The position numbers and the translations under genes are program-made. A DNA stretch of 64,000 nt from Gerris lacustris (Eukaryota; Arthropoda; Insecta; Hemiptera; Gerridae). Location of the stretch: positions 29,042,187 through 29,106,186 of the forward strand of contig OX578284.1 of assembly GCA_951217055.1 (NCBI GenBank), in the 5' to 3' direction. The stretch's first letter is position 1; every line of letters starts with the position of its first letter. Below are positions 25,383 to 36,999 of the stretch, piece by piece. The notes beneath the pieces are model-generated. The model searched no databases and was not told the origin of the DNA. It saw only the letters and a program-made list of their open reading frames with translations.

Positions 25383-28300
25383 TAAAAATTGCTAAAACCA
25401 CCCATAGGGTTCATCCAACTTCCTTTGAAAAAATACGGAGCCTGTCAGATCTTCCAGGACCAACTGGGATACTGAACTTACCCATCAACAGAAATATACT
25501 ATAATAGGAGCAGTAAAGAGCAATTTTCACAGATCAGCGGTAGCTATATAGGAACATTACGAAAAGTACCAGCCATCTCATCAGGTTTAAAAGCATTTAT
25601 ATTCACGCATCTGTCATGTATCTCACCAGAAACTTTTTAACAAAGCTGATGGGTTTTCTTTCTCAAACTTGGAGATCCATAGCTAATTTCTTTTCCAAGA
25701 AGAAAGTAAAAGAAGACACAACAAAGTTACAAGTACATTTTAAAATGTAACATTCTACATAAAAAATGACATCTGAAATAACAAATTAGGGGGTAAAACA
25801 TTTCAAAATTGATTGAAAAATTTAAGAACATTTTTAATTATACATTTATATAATCATATATAATATAATAAAATAGTATAATATAAATGTATATAATTAA
25901 ATTTAAACCAATAATTATCATGAATGCCAATTAAAAGAAATTGATGCGCATGTCTCCACAAAATATTCGTGGCGTTTCTTATATGTTTAAATGTTAACTA
26001 ACTAAATAACAGGTTGGTTTTTGTTAACCTTGATTTTTGTTTTGTATATGAAAAGTAGAACCTGATTATTAGCAATACAAGATTGTAAAAAAATCTTTCT
26101 CATTCTCTTTAGTTTTTAATTTTTTTCTTAATCAGGACTAACAAAGAAAAAAAGTAACATAAACTTTGAGTGTATCAAATTTCTTCCTTATTTATTTTAA
26201 AAGGATAAATTAAAAACCAATTAAAAAGTCTGACCAAAATATTATATAAATTAAAAACACAGATGAGGTAAAAAAAAAATTATAATAAATTCAAAAATTA
26301 TTTAACTTAAGTAGCATCTAGACTAAAAAAAAAGTCTATCCAAAAAAAAGAAGGTAAATTAATTATGTGACCACATTAAGAAAAAAAAAAAAAGAAAGAA
26401 AGAATAATAAATACATAAATTAAAATTCTTCATAGTTTTCTTGGATTCAAGTGAAGAAAAGACCTATCGATTGAGAAGACTAAATAAATCTCAATAAAAA
26501 AAATAAAACTGAAATAGGGTTTTCCATAATACTAAGTAGAAAGTTAAATTTAAAAGGCAACACCGAATGTGTTCGTGGTTCAATATTGACAATAAAATAA
26601 ATAATATAGAAGGGCGCATTATTATGAACAAAATTCCACCACGTGGAGGGGTTTAAGGCGATGGGTGGCCCATGTGCAGGTTTCCTAAAATAGTGCGGTT
26701 TTTCACGTTGTTACAGGGATTGACACACACCAAAGGGAAAATTCTGAGTTGAGTCGTTAATACAGGACTCATACTGCTTTTTGGCATAACATAAATAATT
26801 TGTTGTTCTCCTCTACAAGGTTGTCCCGAGCGTAAATGAGGAGATATTAGCCAAATCTAAAGACCCTGATCTTATCATATTTAAAATCTCACGTGTTATC
26901 ATTACATGTAAATCTACAAAGTTTAGAAACAATACTCGTATTATAATTAATACTAGTAATACTAGTACGTAGTTAGTTAGTGATATTGGGTTATTACTCT
27001 TCATCGACTACACTACTACACAATAGCATTATGAAAATACTAATATGTAAAACTCTATATATAATATGTCTGTATATGTGTATACTAATACGTAAATGAT
27101 TCGATGACCATATCATTGGCTATTTAGTTTTATTATATTTTCCTTAAGCATCCTACAATAAAGCTGAGTGACATCATGGGCTCACGTCTGCTCTTGTAGG
27201 TCTGATTGTTAATCAAATGTATTTTTTATTTTTTCTTTTTTTTGCACTTAAGCTTTTTTAACAAATAAAAGTATCAAAGTTCGTAGGCTTCCATGGTTGA
27301 CTCTTTCAGTAAAAGTTTCATTAAGTGAATATTTAAAATCGGTTAGTATACTTTATATATTTACCCTAGATTAATAGAATATTATTTTTACTTTTATATT
27401 TAAGTTCATTTTTACTTTCATAATTTTACGTTCAACATTTTAGAGTTAGACGCTGAGAGATGTTCTCCATTGTATAATGTATAAATCCTCTAGTTTTGAT
27501 TTTCCCTTAAGGTTTATTTTCACAACTTGATTAATTGAGATTTGCGATAGAAGATAATTCACTAGACTATACGAGACTTGCCTAATGCCTAATGCTGTTA
27601 TCAAATTGACCATAGAACAGAAAACGTTAGCGAATAAAAGCTGAAAATGAAAATGCTTACATGAGCACGATGTAGAAAAGAACCCAAAGGGAAATAATCA
27701 CAATAGTTGTGTCAATTAATTAATGAAAAAAAAAGAATAATTAGATAGGAGAATATAGACATAATAATATAAAATGCTGTAAATATAAGAAAGAAGTATA
27801 AAACTTCTGAAATTGACCATCACATTTAGAAATAAAAATAAATTCAAATAAAGAAAATAAAATTATTTTAAACATATCCACTCAAAAATATAAGATTATT
27901 AATAAAAAGAAGCTAAAGTGCTGAGTTATAAAAGAAGGCCAAATGTATAAATTAATAGCCACTGATGATTTAATACTTGTTTATCTCAAATCTAATTAAT
28001 ATTAACTTGTTCATTAAAGAAACCCAATCACTTCCTATTTCAGTATAAAATATGTATTATCATGAATATATGTATATATTTTTTTTAAATGAATAAATGT
28101 AGTGATAAATTTGTTGTTTTTTAGTTTAATTAGTTTAATTAGATTTGTTTATTTTTTTAATGAATGATTTCCTTTTTGCAGCTTAATAGAAGCAAAATTA
28201 GGCCGTTTATATTGTGCAGACCTTGTACAAACAAGGACTGAATTCTGAAGCCAACAAAATTTCAGAAACAAGTTGACTTCCGTAGAAATTAAATTGAATC

Positions 28301-28644
28301 GTTAAATTCGTATGTATAGGTAATATTTATAATTCATTCTACATTTATTCAATCTTTTATGGAACTAACGTTATTAAATGATAATATTTGTACTTAAACA
28401 TTCTGTATACGTATCTTAATAATCGAGCAGTTATTGTAAATAGAGGTAAAGTACACAGTAAATATTAAGGGCGAAACCAACTTTAAAACGGCAAGTGGAC
28501 TCATCAGCGCCGCAAAGATGGAGTCAGCTGGAACTAGGATTAGCGTGTATATATGTATGGCTGGAGTACACTGATTAGATTAGTGTACTTAAATACCTTG
28601 AAGAGAAACAGATTTTGTCTACTTCCCTCAGCCTAATATTAAGC
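25383..28644. other. A+T-rich stretch, no gene seen
   Basis: Only poly(A)/poly(T) tracts and short chance frames. The segment at 26630-26760 is somewhat richer in G+C but unrecognised. Confidence 0.4.
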
Positions 28645-29122
28645 CAGCAATACACGTTTAATTCGATGTGTTAATTTGGTTTGAACACATCGAACACGAT
28701 AATAGAAATGGCATGACACCATACCAAAAAATTGATCTGTGCGCAAGTAGCGCAGAGATAATGAAGGCTGTCAGCCTTTCGTGGCTGATGGTTTATTCGT
28801 CCATTTCTGAAATAATTATTCCAATCTTTTGGATGAAACCTCCTCCAAAATATTTATACGTGAATATTTCGTTCTATTGAAAGCCAGTTTTTAATCCATA
28901 TTTTTCTTTCTTTGGATGCAACAATGTAGGTAAATAGCCACAGCACCATATGAGGACAATCCTCCTTACTTGACATTTTTATATATCTTATCAATATTTT
29001 TTAAACAACACACAAGTCAGAGCTCGAAATAAACTAAAAAAGTTAGATGATGTGTCACATTCGATTTGATCAGTCTATGATCAAATAGAACTGACACATC
29101 GAATTGAACGTGTATAGCTTGC
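28645..29122. mobile_element. MITE with hairpins at both ends
   Basis: The ends CAGCAATACACGTTTAATTC (followed by GATGTGT) and, on the other strand, CAAGCTATACACGTTCAATT (followed by CGATGTGT) are imperfect terminal inverted repeats of about 28 bp. Each end also contains its own hairpin: CGATGTGTT...AACACATCG on the left, and TTTGATCA-GTCTA-TGATCAAA inside TGTCA...TGACA on the right. TTAA lies near both ends but not at equivalent distances, so the target duplication is unresolved. There is no convincing coding region. Confidence 0.6.
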
Positions 29123-29389
29123 TTTATTAATAAATAAAAACCGGCTTCTAACCATTAGCCAGATCAAACCTTAGTCTCTACTTATATGCAACTGATTCTC
29201 TTACAAATTTCAACTTATTTCACCGGCATGAAGACCACCAGTGTCAAAGCCGTGTTGGTAATAATGTTACTTTTAGTAGAAAGACATCACTCTTTAACAT
29301 CTATAAAAAGTATCTTATATATAAGGTTGAACCAGACCGTGGTTGAATCAAAGGAGAATCTAATGCCTGTAATATAAAATATACATATA

Positions 29390-30106
29390 CAGGGTGGTCC
29401 AAAAGTCCTCCAAACGTTCCTCCCCTCCTCTTAACTTTTGTATGGTTGAGATAAATTAATGAAACTTGAGGGATCCGTACCATGTAGAGGGAAGTTTGAG
29501 TCATGCAATCGCGCACTGGGGCAATCACCCTCTTTGTCCCCAGGCCCCCCAACTTCGAAATTTTAAATTGGAGTGTAAATTTTTAATAGCATATTTGGAT
29601 TCTACGGTGAAATATAATAAAATTTTACTTGTAACTTTTTTCTATCTCCAATATTTTGCACCCTATAGCGGGGCAAAATTGGTGGTTGCCCCTAGTACAC
29701 GAGTGTATGAATACACACTTCCCTTTACATGGTACAGATCCCCCAAGTTTCATTAATGTATTTCAAACCGTTTTGATTTTACAACGATATAAGTGTTAAT
29801 TTTCATTATTTTCGGAAGGGTTATTTATCTATGTTTGCCCCCCTATAGGACGCAAAATATTGGAGATAGAAAAAAAGTTAAAAGTAAAATTTTCACCGCC
29901 AAATCCAAATATGTTATCAAAAATATACACTCCAATTAGAAATTTTGAAGTTTGGGGGCCTGGGGGGAAAATGGGTGATTGCCCCTACCGCGCGGTTGCA
30001 TGAAAACATACTTCTCTTTACATGGTACGGATCCCCCAAGTTTCATTCATTTATCTCAAACCATTCAAAAGTTAAGATGGGGGGGGACTTTTGGACCACC
30101 CGCCTG
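29390..30106. mobile_element. Element C, copy 1 (CAGGGTGGTCC inverted repeat, TA target)
   Basis: It starts CAGGGTGGTCCAAAAGTC and ends ACTTTTGGACCACCCGCCTG, flanked by TA on both sides (29388-29389 and 30107-30108). The interior is two copies of one module in opposite orientation. Shared phrases are ATGAAACTTGAGGGATCCGT, CATGCAATCGC, TTTGCCCCC-type tracts, TATCTCCAATATTTTGC and AATAAATTAATGAA-like pieces. The 717-bp unit has no transposase. TA flanks and this terminal motif fit a Tc1/mariner-type MITE, but the superfamily is not proven. Open frames inside it are by-products of the module. Confidence 0.75.
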
Positions 30107-30264
30107 TATATATTTATAACCACTTAATTTTTAATTCTTTAATGCCCGTATGAATAGTTGCTAGATAAGGCGAGCAAGCTATTATTAACAATGTTAATTA
30201 TTATTGTTAATGAACCCAATTAAAGCAATCATATTATAAACATTTAAAATAGTAATCCATACCT

Positions 30265-30363
30265 TTATTCTGGTGAATGCTTTCTCCGATATCCATAAAC
30301 TAAATGCGAAAGGAGGAGAAAACTGGTATCAAACATCCGGTACTTTGTACAGAATAAACTGCC
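30265..30363 (-). CDS. Candidate coding exon, minus strand
   Basis: On the minus strand the acceptor TTTGCTTGATTTTCAG is followed by 33 codons beginning GSLFCTKYRMFDTSFLLLSH and continuing with a basic end (YRRKHSPE) before TAA. Two bases later comes a donor-like AAAG/GTATGG. Entry phase 0 matches the exit phase of the candidate first exon at 36215-36174. If the donor at 30263 is used, the exit phase matches 24779-24695, but then the TAA lies in frame six bases before the junction. The AATAAA spanning the stop could alternatively serve as a poly(A) signal for a two-exon transcript. The short hydrophobic run SFLLLSHLVYG is too weak to call a membrane segment. Confidence 0.25.
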   Translation of the reverse strand, partial: GSLFCTKYRMFDTSFLLLSHLVYGYRRKHSPE

Positions 30364-30595
30364 CTGAAAATCAAGCAAACAAGAAAAGGGCTATAATATA
30401 TTAAAACATTTTGATGAATTATAAAAAAAATTGCATTTTAAGGAATTAGTGTCCAAGAAGCTTAAGGTCTCTTTGTAACCGAAGTCGAGATAATTTCAGC
30501 ATAAAGCTCTCAAAGGAATCTAACATCACTACAAAAATCCAAAGTTCTTCTAAACCAGATAAGTACTTTTAAAGGTATATTAGGTGTTAATAATA

Positions 30596-30885
30596 ATATG
30601 GTTGTACGCATGCAGAAGAGAAAGGAATGGGCGCCCAAATATAAATTTTATATAGGGCCAAAATACCAGTGTTACTATGGGAGATTCTAGTCTAGAATTA
30701 TATTATAAGATATCGTAACGTAAAAAGAATCAAAATGTTATCTTCAGTCACTATATCACGTGTCATAATGTAAAAATACATTTATAATGTTTATTACATA
30801 AGCATGTATCAAATTAAAATAGTCTGCCAATAGTGTGGCACATAGTTTCCTCGTGTTCTTATAACGTACCCAAATGATGTTATTC
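30596..30885 (+). repeat. Family A fragments (middle block, then a 5' end)
   Basis: TTGTACGCATGCAGAAGAGA and TATATAGGGCCA at about 30600-30660 are a diverged middle block. GTCTGCCAATAGTGTGGCAC at 30822 onwards is a separate 5' end of the family, with CATAGTTTCCTCG following. Confidence 0.65.
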
Positions 30886-31344
30886 TTACCAGTAGGGAAA
30901 TATACAACGAGAAGGTAATCACTAAGAATTTAGAATAAAAATAAACCTGAAAAATATCGTACAAGATAAAATAAATAGATTATTTCCGTTGGTTATAAAA
31001 ATATATTAATTAAATTACAACAGATTTATGTTAAAAAAAGGTATCAGATAGCTTATTATTAATAAAATCTAAATTACGTTAATACATAAATAATAAATAT
31101 ACAATATCTAATATCCTTCGAAATATATAAATATTCTTCAATGTTAAAATACAGCATTTCATAATAAAATTGTTTAACTGTCGTAATACTTTCTCTTTAT
31201 TTAATGAAAAAAGTTCTTTATTTGATGAAGATAATTTTTGAAATATTTTTCTTCAGTCTAATTGACATCCAAACAAAAAAATACGAATTAGAAGATTATA
31301 AAAAGACATAATGTCTAGTAATTCTTAACTTGATATTTAAACTT

Positions 31345-32514
31345 TACTAGCTGGATACCCTTGCTTCGCTTGGTTTGCTTCGATGGGTTTATAAACCCCA
31401 ACCATCAAAAAAAAATAAATTAAATTAAATTATTTTCCTAATCGTGAATATTTAGATTCTATCCCTCCCTTTATTTCTATACCCCCTCCCCTCTGATAAT
31501 TTAATTTGCAAATAAACCAAATTACTAATTAATTCCTATTATTGATAAAACATTCTTAAATGTTAACTTTGGAGGAAAAGCAGTGGTATTTTCCTTCTGT
31601 ATCCGACCCCATGTCTTTTCACATCCCTGAGTTAAAATTGGAATTATTTTTGTATAAACATTGTATTAAACATATATATATTACATGTTTACATCCAAAA
31701 TAGGAGCCATTTCTCAAATATTACCTTCCTAACTTTAGAAGATCGGTCTGGACTCAATTCCCCTTCTTTTCTTACTTTTCCCTATGTTCTCCTTAGGAAT
31801 AAAATTTTGTACAATATTGGTAGATATCAATATAATTTAGTAATTATTATACGATGTATACACATGAAGATTTTATTTTAGCGTTTTAAAGAAGTGGTGA
31901 TAATTATGTTATAAGGTTTTAGGCATGGTTAGGTGCGATTTATAAACAAATGTCGTCTTGATGATTTATAAACTATTTAAATAATATATTATGTTTAAAA
32001 AAATGAATCTAAATTTTTTTGACAGCAATTGAACAGTTGTTCCTACAGAAATTTCCACAGAACATTGTAGCTTCTTCTGCAATTTTGGTTAAATACATTT
32101 TTTATAAAAAGTAAAATTAGAATTTTGAAATCTATTTAGAAGCCCCATTCTCCGACCCATATAAAGCTAGCAAAAGGTTTTATAGCCAATAACACTCGCA
32201 GAATTGAGCTTAACATTGTACCCAAAAAACAACAATATCTGTCAGCTGCTTGGACGTGATTGACGCACAGACAAACAGACACAACATTTTCTAAACTGAA
32301 ATTCGTTATCAGGACTACTTATTTAGTGTAAATGCAAAATTTGAGCCCAATCGGATAAATGTACAGACACCATTCCAATCTTATATGTATTTAAGATTAA
32401 TAACCATTTAATTAGACTCAGAAGACTTTGAAACGTGTAAATCCATCAAAATCGAATAGTTAAACCATCGCAATACCTCCTCTTTATATATAGATTAAGT
32501 ATATGAGAAAGTAA
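31345..32514 (+). repeat. Composite interspersed repeat with family-E-like end
   Basis: Begins TACTAGCTGGATACCCTTGC followed by TTCGCTTGG, a form common at the border of dispersed non-coding repeats in invertebrates. It ends CAATACCTCCTCTTTATATA then TAGATTAAG, directly before a family-E tail (TATATGAGAAAGTAAAG). The middle includes GACAAACAGACACAACATTT as in family A. There is no coding region and no clear target duplication. Confidence 0.5.
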
Positions 32515-34087
32515 AGACTAGAAGAAAATTAGAACAATGAAGTTCTAGATACAAAAAGAAGGTTAATTATTATTGATTATTGACAAATGCTTATTGATAA
32601 CAATTGCATTATATAAAACCTGGTGGAGAAATACGACCAGTTAACGTCACAGATGGTTAGTTGATGTTGAAGATGATCTTAGGCAGCTTGGAGTTAAGGC
32701 GGTGGACAGTCGTCTCGGATAGTGGAAGAAAAGAAGACCGAGAACTGGGGAAGAAGGTTTTTGAGCAGGCATTGGCCTTGATCCTTGGAAGAACGTTGAG
32801 TCAAGGGAGTAAGTAAACCATTATTGATGAAATAATAATATAGTAAAAGAAAAATGTATGCTGAAAGTTATATATTAGTGTTTTTAATTATATTTATAAA
32901 AAATTTAGACTAAAAAAGAGGTTAAGATTAAGGACTCTAACCGCTGAGAGAGAGAAAAATGTAGTAAAAATGAAGGTAAATAGGAAGGAAGGTATAAACA
33001 CTAAAAACATAGGAATGTTTCAAAGTACAGATTAGAAAAAGGCTGAGATAACTTTCAATTCGTATAAAAGGAACTTGATAACCTACAAATAACTATTTTG
33101 CATGTATGACGTAAAAATTATAATAATTCATAATTTCTCAACGCGCAGATAATCATATTCGATTTGAAGGTGAAATTGCTACAAAAACTAAATAAGATGA
33201 AGACAATTTAATTAAAAAGATACCGATTCGAAGTTTTTTGAACTGTCGAAAAAGTGTTGTATTTTTTACTCGTCATAAACATTGAAATAACTTAAGTATT
33301 CTATTTGATTTGCATACGTATTGTTACTAATTAAGTTGTGTAAACATTTTCATGAACTAATTGTAAATCAATTTAATAGAAATAAACTAACTAACCTGAA
33401 CTTTTCTACGTAGTTTATTGAATGACTCGGAAAAGAGGGAAATCCAATATGGCCGCTGGATTCACTAAATCAGGTAGACAGATTCTTTAAGCACAACGCC
33501 TCTAAATTCCAATCAGTGTTACCAGTTTCTAAAAAGAAAAAAAACCTATTGTTTGAACTATTGAACTTATAATTTTTTAAACTTATAATCATTATAATTT
33601 AAACTTATAATTATTTAAATTATATAATTATTTTATGCTTTTAAATTAAATTCTAATAACAACATACAATATAATTATAATCTATCATGTTTATTATTGT
33701 ACAATCCAATATATTATATTGGGCTAATTCACATTGTTGCGCATTGTAAGTAAGGACATAATCAATCACTAATTTATAAATTGTGTTTTATAATAAAACT
33801 AATCTTTTAAATGAAACATAATACGCGTTATCATTTTCTAAACAGAGATTTACTACTTTTTAATATATATTTGTTTGTTATTGTTTATTTTAATTATAAG
33901 TTTTTTTAGACTGAAATAAATGTTTCTTATCAACTTAACTAACTATATTTTTTATTAATATTTCTACTCAGTTATGACGATAGATTGAGTAATCCTGTTA
34001 TTTTGTCGCTTTCGTACACTGGTTTACAATATGAAATTAGATAAATACAAATTTAAAAACATCTGATATTCAAATATTTATCATATA
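32515..34087. other. A+T-rich stretch, no gene seen
   Basis: 32630-32815 has mixed composition (containing GTTGATGTTGAAGATGATCT) and looks like eroded coding or LINE sequence, but no frame stays open. The remainder is simple A+T-rich DNA. Confidence 0.4.
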
Positions 34088-34273
34088 CAGTCGGCTCTCG
34101 ATAATTCGAAGTTGGAGGACCTCTAAAAAACTTCGAATTATCATATGGTGGGATGAGAGAAACGAATAAGGGGCAAGAAAAATTGTCATCATGTATATTT
34201 TAACCAAATTAAAAACTATTGAATTATTGAGAGGTTCGTATTAATGAATGTTTGAATTATCGAGAGCCGACTG
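34088..34273. mobile_element. pogo/Tc1-type MITE (186 bp)
   Basis: The terminal inverted repeats start CAGTCGGCTCTCGATAATTC and end GAATTATCGAGAGCCGACTG, flanked by TA duplications at 34086-34087 and 34274-34275. CAGT-type ends with a TA target are characteristic of the pogo/Tigger branch of Tc1/mariner. No coding capacity. Confidence 0.85.
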
Positions 34274-34561
34274 TAACGAGTTATTTTTAATGCTGTTTAC
34301 ATGTTAAAATAATACATTATTGACTTTAAATACGTTTTAATACTTTCCTAACAGAAAATTATGAAGTTATATGTTAATACTAGTTCTAGTATTAACAAAT
34401 ACAACAATTTTATAGATTAAAATCAGCCTTATTTGATATTTTTAGCCTGTTATCAAAAGCAAATGTTAAGATAGGGTCTAAAAACATCTTAGAATACCCA
34501 AGTCGAGGTTTGACAGTAAGCAATTTTACAATTTTTAACACCCCTGAAGATCCCTCTAAGC

Positions 34562-35327
34562 CATTGATTCCCAAAGTGGGGGGCGCGCCCCCCAAGGGAG
34601 GCGTGAAGACAAGTCAAGGGGGGCGTGGAACCTCGAGATGGAGATAGCTTTGCCGTTGGAACGTCTAATGCGATTATATAAAAAAACAAATATCAAACCA
34701 GTTGGAGAAACCTCACTGACGAATTCAACAGGTACTTTCCTAACACATGTGATGACGATATTTACAGATTAACAATGGATCCTTTCAGTGTCAACATAGA
34801 TTCCCTACCCGAAACACTTCAAGAACAAGCTTTGGAAATAAAAAATCATTCTGCAGCCGATTTTGATAAAATGGACAAATCATCGTTATGGGTTAAGTAT
34901 TACAAAGTGTACCCCAGTATATCACAGCAAGCACTTCGATTGTATTTACCTTTTTCAAGCACTTACTTGTGCAAAAAAGATTTTTCAGCACTTGTTGCTA
35001 TAAAAACAAAGTATCGTGGCAAACTTGATGTTGCTGTGCTTGATTTTCGTTGTGCACTTTCTAATACTTATCCAAGAGTAGGGAATCTTGTAAAAAAAAA
35101 TGCAAGCTTATCCATCCCATAAGATCAACTGTAAGATTAACTTGTAATGTTATAAAAAAAAATAGTAATACAAATAAATGAATGGTTATTCAATGTAATA
35201 ATGGTTTATTTTATTTTTTTCATTATCTCACAAAATTGTGTAGGGGGGGGGGGGGGGGGGGGGGGGGCGTGGGAAGATTTATAATTGACTGTGGGGGGCT
35301 TGGTAAAAAAAACTTTGGGAACCCCTG
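34562..35327 (+). mobile_element. Internally deleted hAT transposon with intact ends
   Basis: It is flanked by an exact 8-bp duplication CTCTAAGC (34554-34561 and 35328-35335). The ends CATTGATTCCCAAAGTGGGG and AACTTTGGGAACCCCTG are imperfect inverted repeats of the Charlie/Buster style. Only about 770 bp remain, including the last coding block of the transposase. A 25-base G run lies at 35243-35267 near the right end, an expansion of the G-rich subterminal region. Confidence 0.9.
34682..35122 (+). pseudogene. hAT transposase C-terminal fragment (ZBED5/Buster-like)
   Basis: The frame is open from 34682 to a TAA at 35122 and has no proper start; upstream residues YQTSWRNLTDEFNRYFPNT lead into MDPFSVNIDSLPETLQEQAL. 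It holds the hAT C-terminal dimerisation region. Seen are the tryptophan segment SSLWVKYYKVYPSIS, then LPFSSTYLCKKDFSAL, then the KTKYRGKLD motif and a final NLVKKN stretch. Together these closely follow the ZBED5-like transposase family. The zinc-finger BED domain and most of the RNase H-fold catalytic core are missing, so it cannot encode an active transposase. The unbroken frame suggests the internal deletion is fairly young. It could still supply a dimerisation-only peptide, but nothing shows it is expressed. Confidence 0.9.
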
Positions 35328-35399
35328 CTCTAAGCGCTAGAAGCGAAACGGTAAAACAAGTATACTACCGGAGAAACCTTCTAACAATTTGTTATAATT

Positions 35400-36080
35400 T
35401 TCTAGACGAGCAGAGGAGTCACTTGCTAAATAATAACTCTTCACTAAAGTAACTTTATTTTTACAAAGCCAGCTATGAATCACTAGTGATCTTCTTCTGC
35501 AATTGGTCGATTTTATCTGTAAGGCACTAAAGAGGCCACTAGCGGTTGAAAGCCGGCTTTGTAAAAATAAAGTTGCTATAATGGCGACGTCTCTCTTTAT
35601 TGTTAATTCTTCTGTAGATAACCCAATTGATTAGGTATAAAGGAAGACTTCACAAAAAGTAATTTTATTGTACAAAGCCAGCTTCCAGCATCTATTAGTC
35701 TTCTTCAGTGCTTCTGATCGACGGTTGTTTTCGGAACTACTAGTCGACACCGGGACACCGTCACTGAATAACATATTCAATGACACCTTAGCACTAGAAT
35801 ATCACTTGACACTTGACATGATTCATTAACTAAAAAAGACGGCTTCAGACAGAGTTGCCATACAAAACACCTGATTATAAAAAAATTAATAGTACTAAGT
35901 AAAAATACATCTACATAATTTTCATTCAGTGTTTGCCTTCTTAAACGCTTTATTAAACTCAAAGGCTATTATGATACCGACCCTCGTGGTGTTACTAATT
36001 CAACGTTTTTCTCCTAAACAAACAATGACTTAATAAACCATACATTATACAATGCACATGTTTAACACGCAAAGCATTGT
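35400..36080 (+). repeat. Family G, copy 1 (hammerhead-like hairpin family)
   Basis: The copy contains a hairpin unit (35447-35576), a further single arm (35651-35716), and a downstream block with ACCGACCCTCGTGGTGTTAC and CGTTTTTCTCCTAAACAAAC. It recurs in the same order and orientation at 37000-37505. No coding region is present. Confidence 0.7.
35447..35576. ncRNA. Hammerhead-like hairpin (degenerate), family G
   Basis: The left arm AACTTTATTTTTACAAAGCC is the reverse complement of the right arm GGCTTTGTAAAAATAAAGTT. In the right half the order is GGCACTAAAGAGGCC, ACTAGCGGT, TGAAAGCCGGCTTTG. This resembles the hammerhead order core - stem II - GAAA - palindrome, with AAAGCCGGCTTT in the place of a palindromic stem III. 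The invariant CTGATGA is not present, so no activity is expected. It may be a decayed or divergent relative of the structure at 21.2 kb. Confidence 0.4.
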
Positions 36081-36173
36081 TAATTTTAGTTTAAGTTAAA
36101 AATAAAACTGTTCTTGTTTATATTTTAAGTATAGTAACTATAATTTAACATGTATAAAGCGAGGTTCCTTTAC

Positions 36174-36215
36174 CTGAGACACTAGCCCCAGCACAATCCC
36201 AGGAGGAGAGGACAT
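36174..36215 (-). CDS. Candidate first coding exon, minus strand
   Basis: On the minus strand an ATG in good context (A at -3, AAAATGTCC) starts MSSPPGIVLGLVSQ. A strong donor CAG/GTAAAG follows at exactly a codon boundary (phase 0). The piece lies about 200 bp downstream of an unusually G+C- and CpG-rich block that could be a promoter or 5' UTR. A longer frame in another register (36367-36182, beginning MYCIVYIGVVPLETR) overlaps it and would act as an upstream ORF. The 14 residues are too few to identify a protein. The next compatible piece on the same strand is 30363-30265. It sits between two direct copies of family G, so a transposon-derived origin is also possible. Confidence 0.3.
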
Positions 36216-36394
36216 TTTCTCCTCAACATTTTTGGCTCAGAACGGAGCTTATCAACTATTTTTGCAACCTTCCCGCCTTCACCAGCTATCACATCAGTGT
36301 TATCAGTAATAGTTGATTTTTTCCGAGTTTCCAAGGGAACCACCCCAATATAAACAATACAATACATTTTATTGGTGTTTCGTAAGTAAGAAGT

Positions 36395-36560
36395 AAGAGT
36401 TTTAAAGGCCCGGGACTGGCACTAACTAACTTTAATAGGAGCGGACTGTCCACCGCGGAAAGATTTTCCCCAGTCCGTCGCGGACTGGGGTGATCTAACA
36501 GAAAGCGGACTGCCCACCGTCCGCCGCAGACAAGGTACAGCGTGATTTCTTCAACTCGTC
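36395..36560 (-). promoter_or_regulatory. G+C/CpG-rich block, possible promoter or 5' UTR
   Basis: In a strongly A+T-rich region this block carries many CpGs (GTCCACCGCGG, AGTCCGTCGCGGACT, CCGTCCGCCGC) and repeats the phrase GCGGACTG three times. It lies upstream of the minus-strand start at 36215. The repeated, partly palindromic GCGGACTG units could equally be the subterminal part of a transposon. Confidence 0.35.
36468..36490. repeat. Perfect G+C-rich hairpin
   Basis: CCCCAGTCCG-TCG-CGGACTGGGG gives a 10-bp stem with a 3-nt loop. Confidence 0.9.
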
Positions 36561-36999
36561 TTCTTTCTTGTTTTATTATCAGCATTGTTTTATTATATGT
36601 AGCAGTTCCCCCGACGAAGAATAATTGCTACTTCTGCTCGCTTTGTGGCAAGAAACACCAAAAAGAAAATAGTTGCATGATAATCAGTTGATCAGTAGAT
36701 TTATTCTGTTTGTCCAGGATAATGCAATTTTGCAGACCACAGAGTCCGCTTCCTGTTTGAATAAGCCTTAAATCTAAAATAATTAATTCTATGATTATAT
36801 AATAAAGTATCTTTATAGTATTTATTTATTTTATTTTATTTTATTTTAACAATCGCCAAAAAGACATTTACAACATTTTCGAGTTAAAATAATCGGAATT
36901 AAAATAAAAAAAGCATTACCACAACCTGAGTTAATATTTATTATTTATTTAGTTGAGTGTTGATAAATTTTAGTCAGAATATTGTTGCTTTTTATAAAC

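Noticed and set aside
29466..29756. 96-codon frame, and similar frames at 51557-51784 and 52232-52477
   Set aside because: They are translations of the same repeat module of element C in different orientations, not independent genes.
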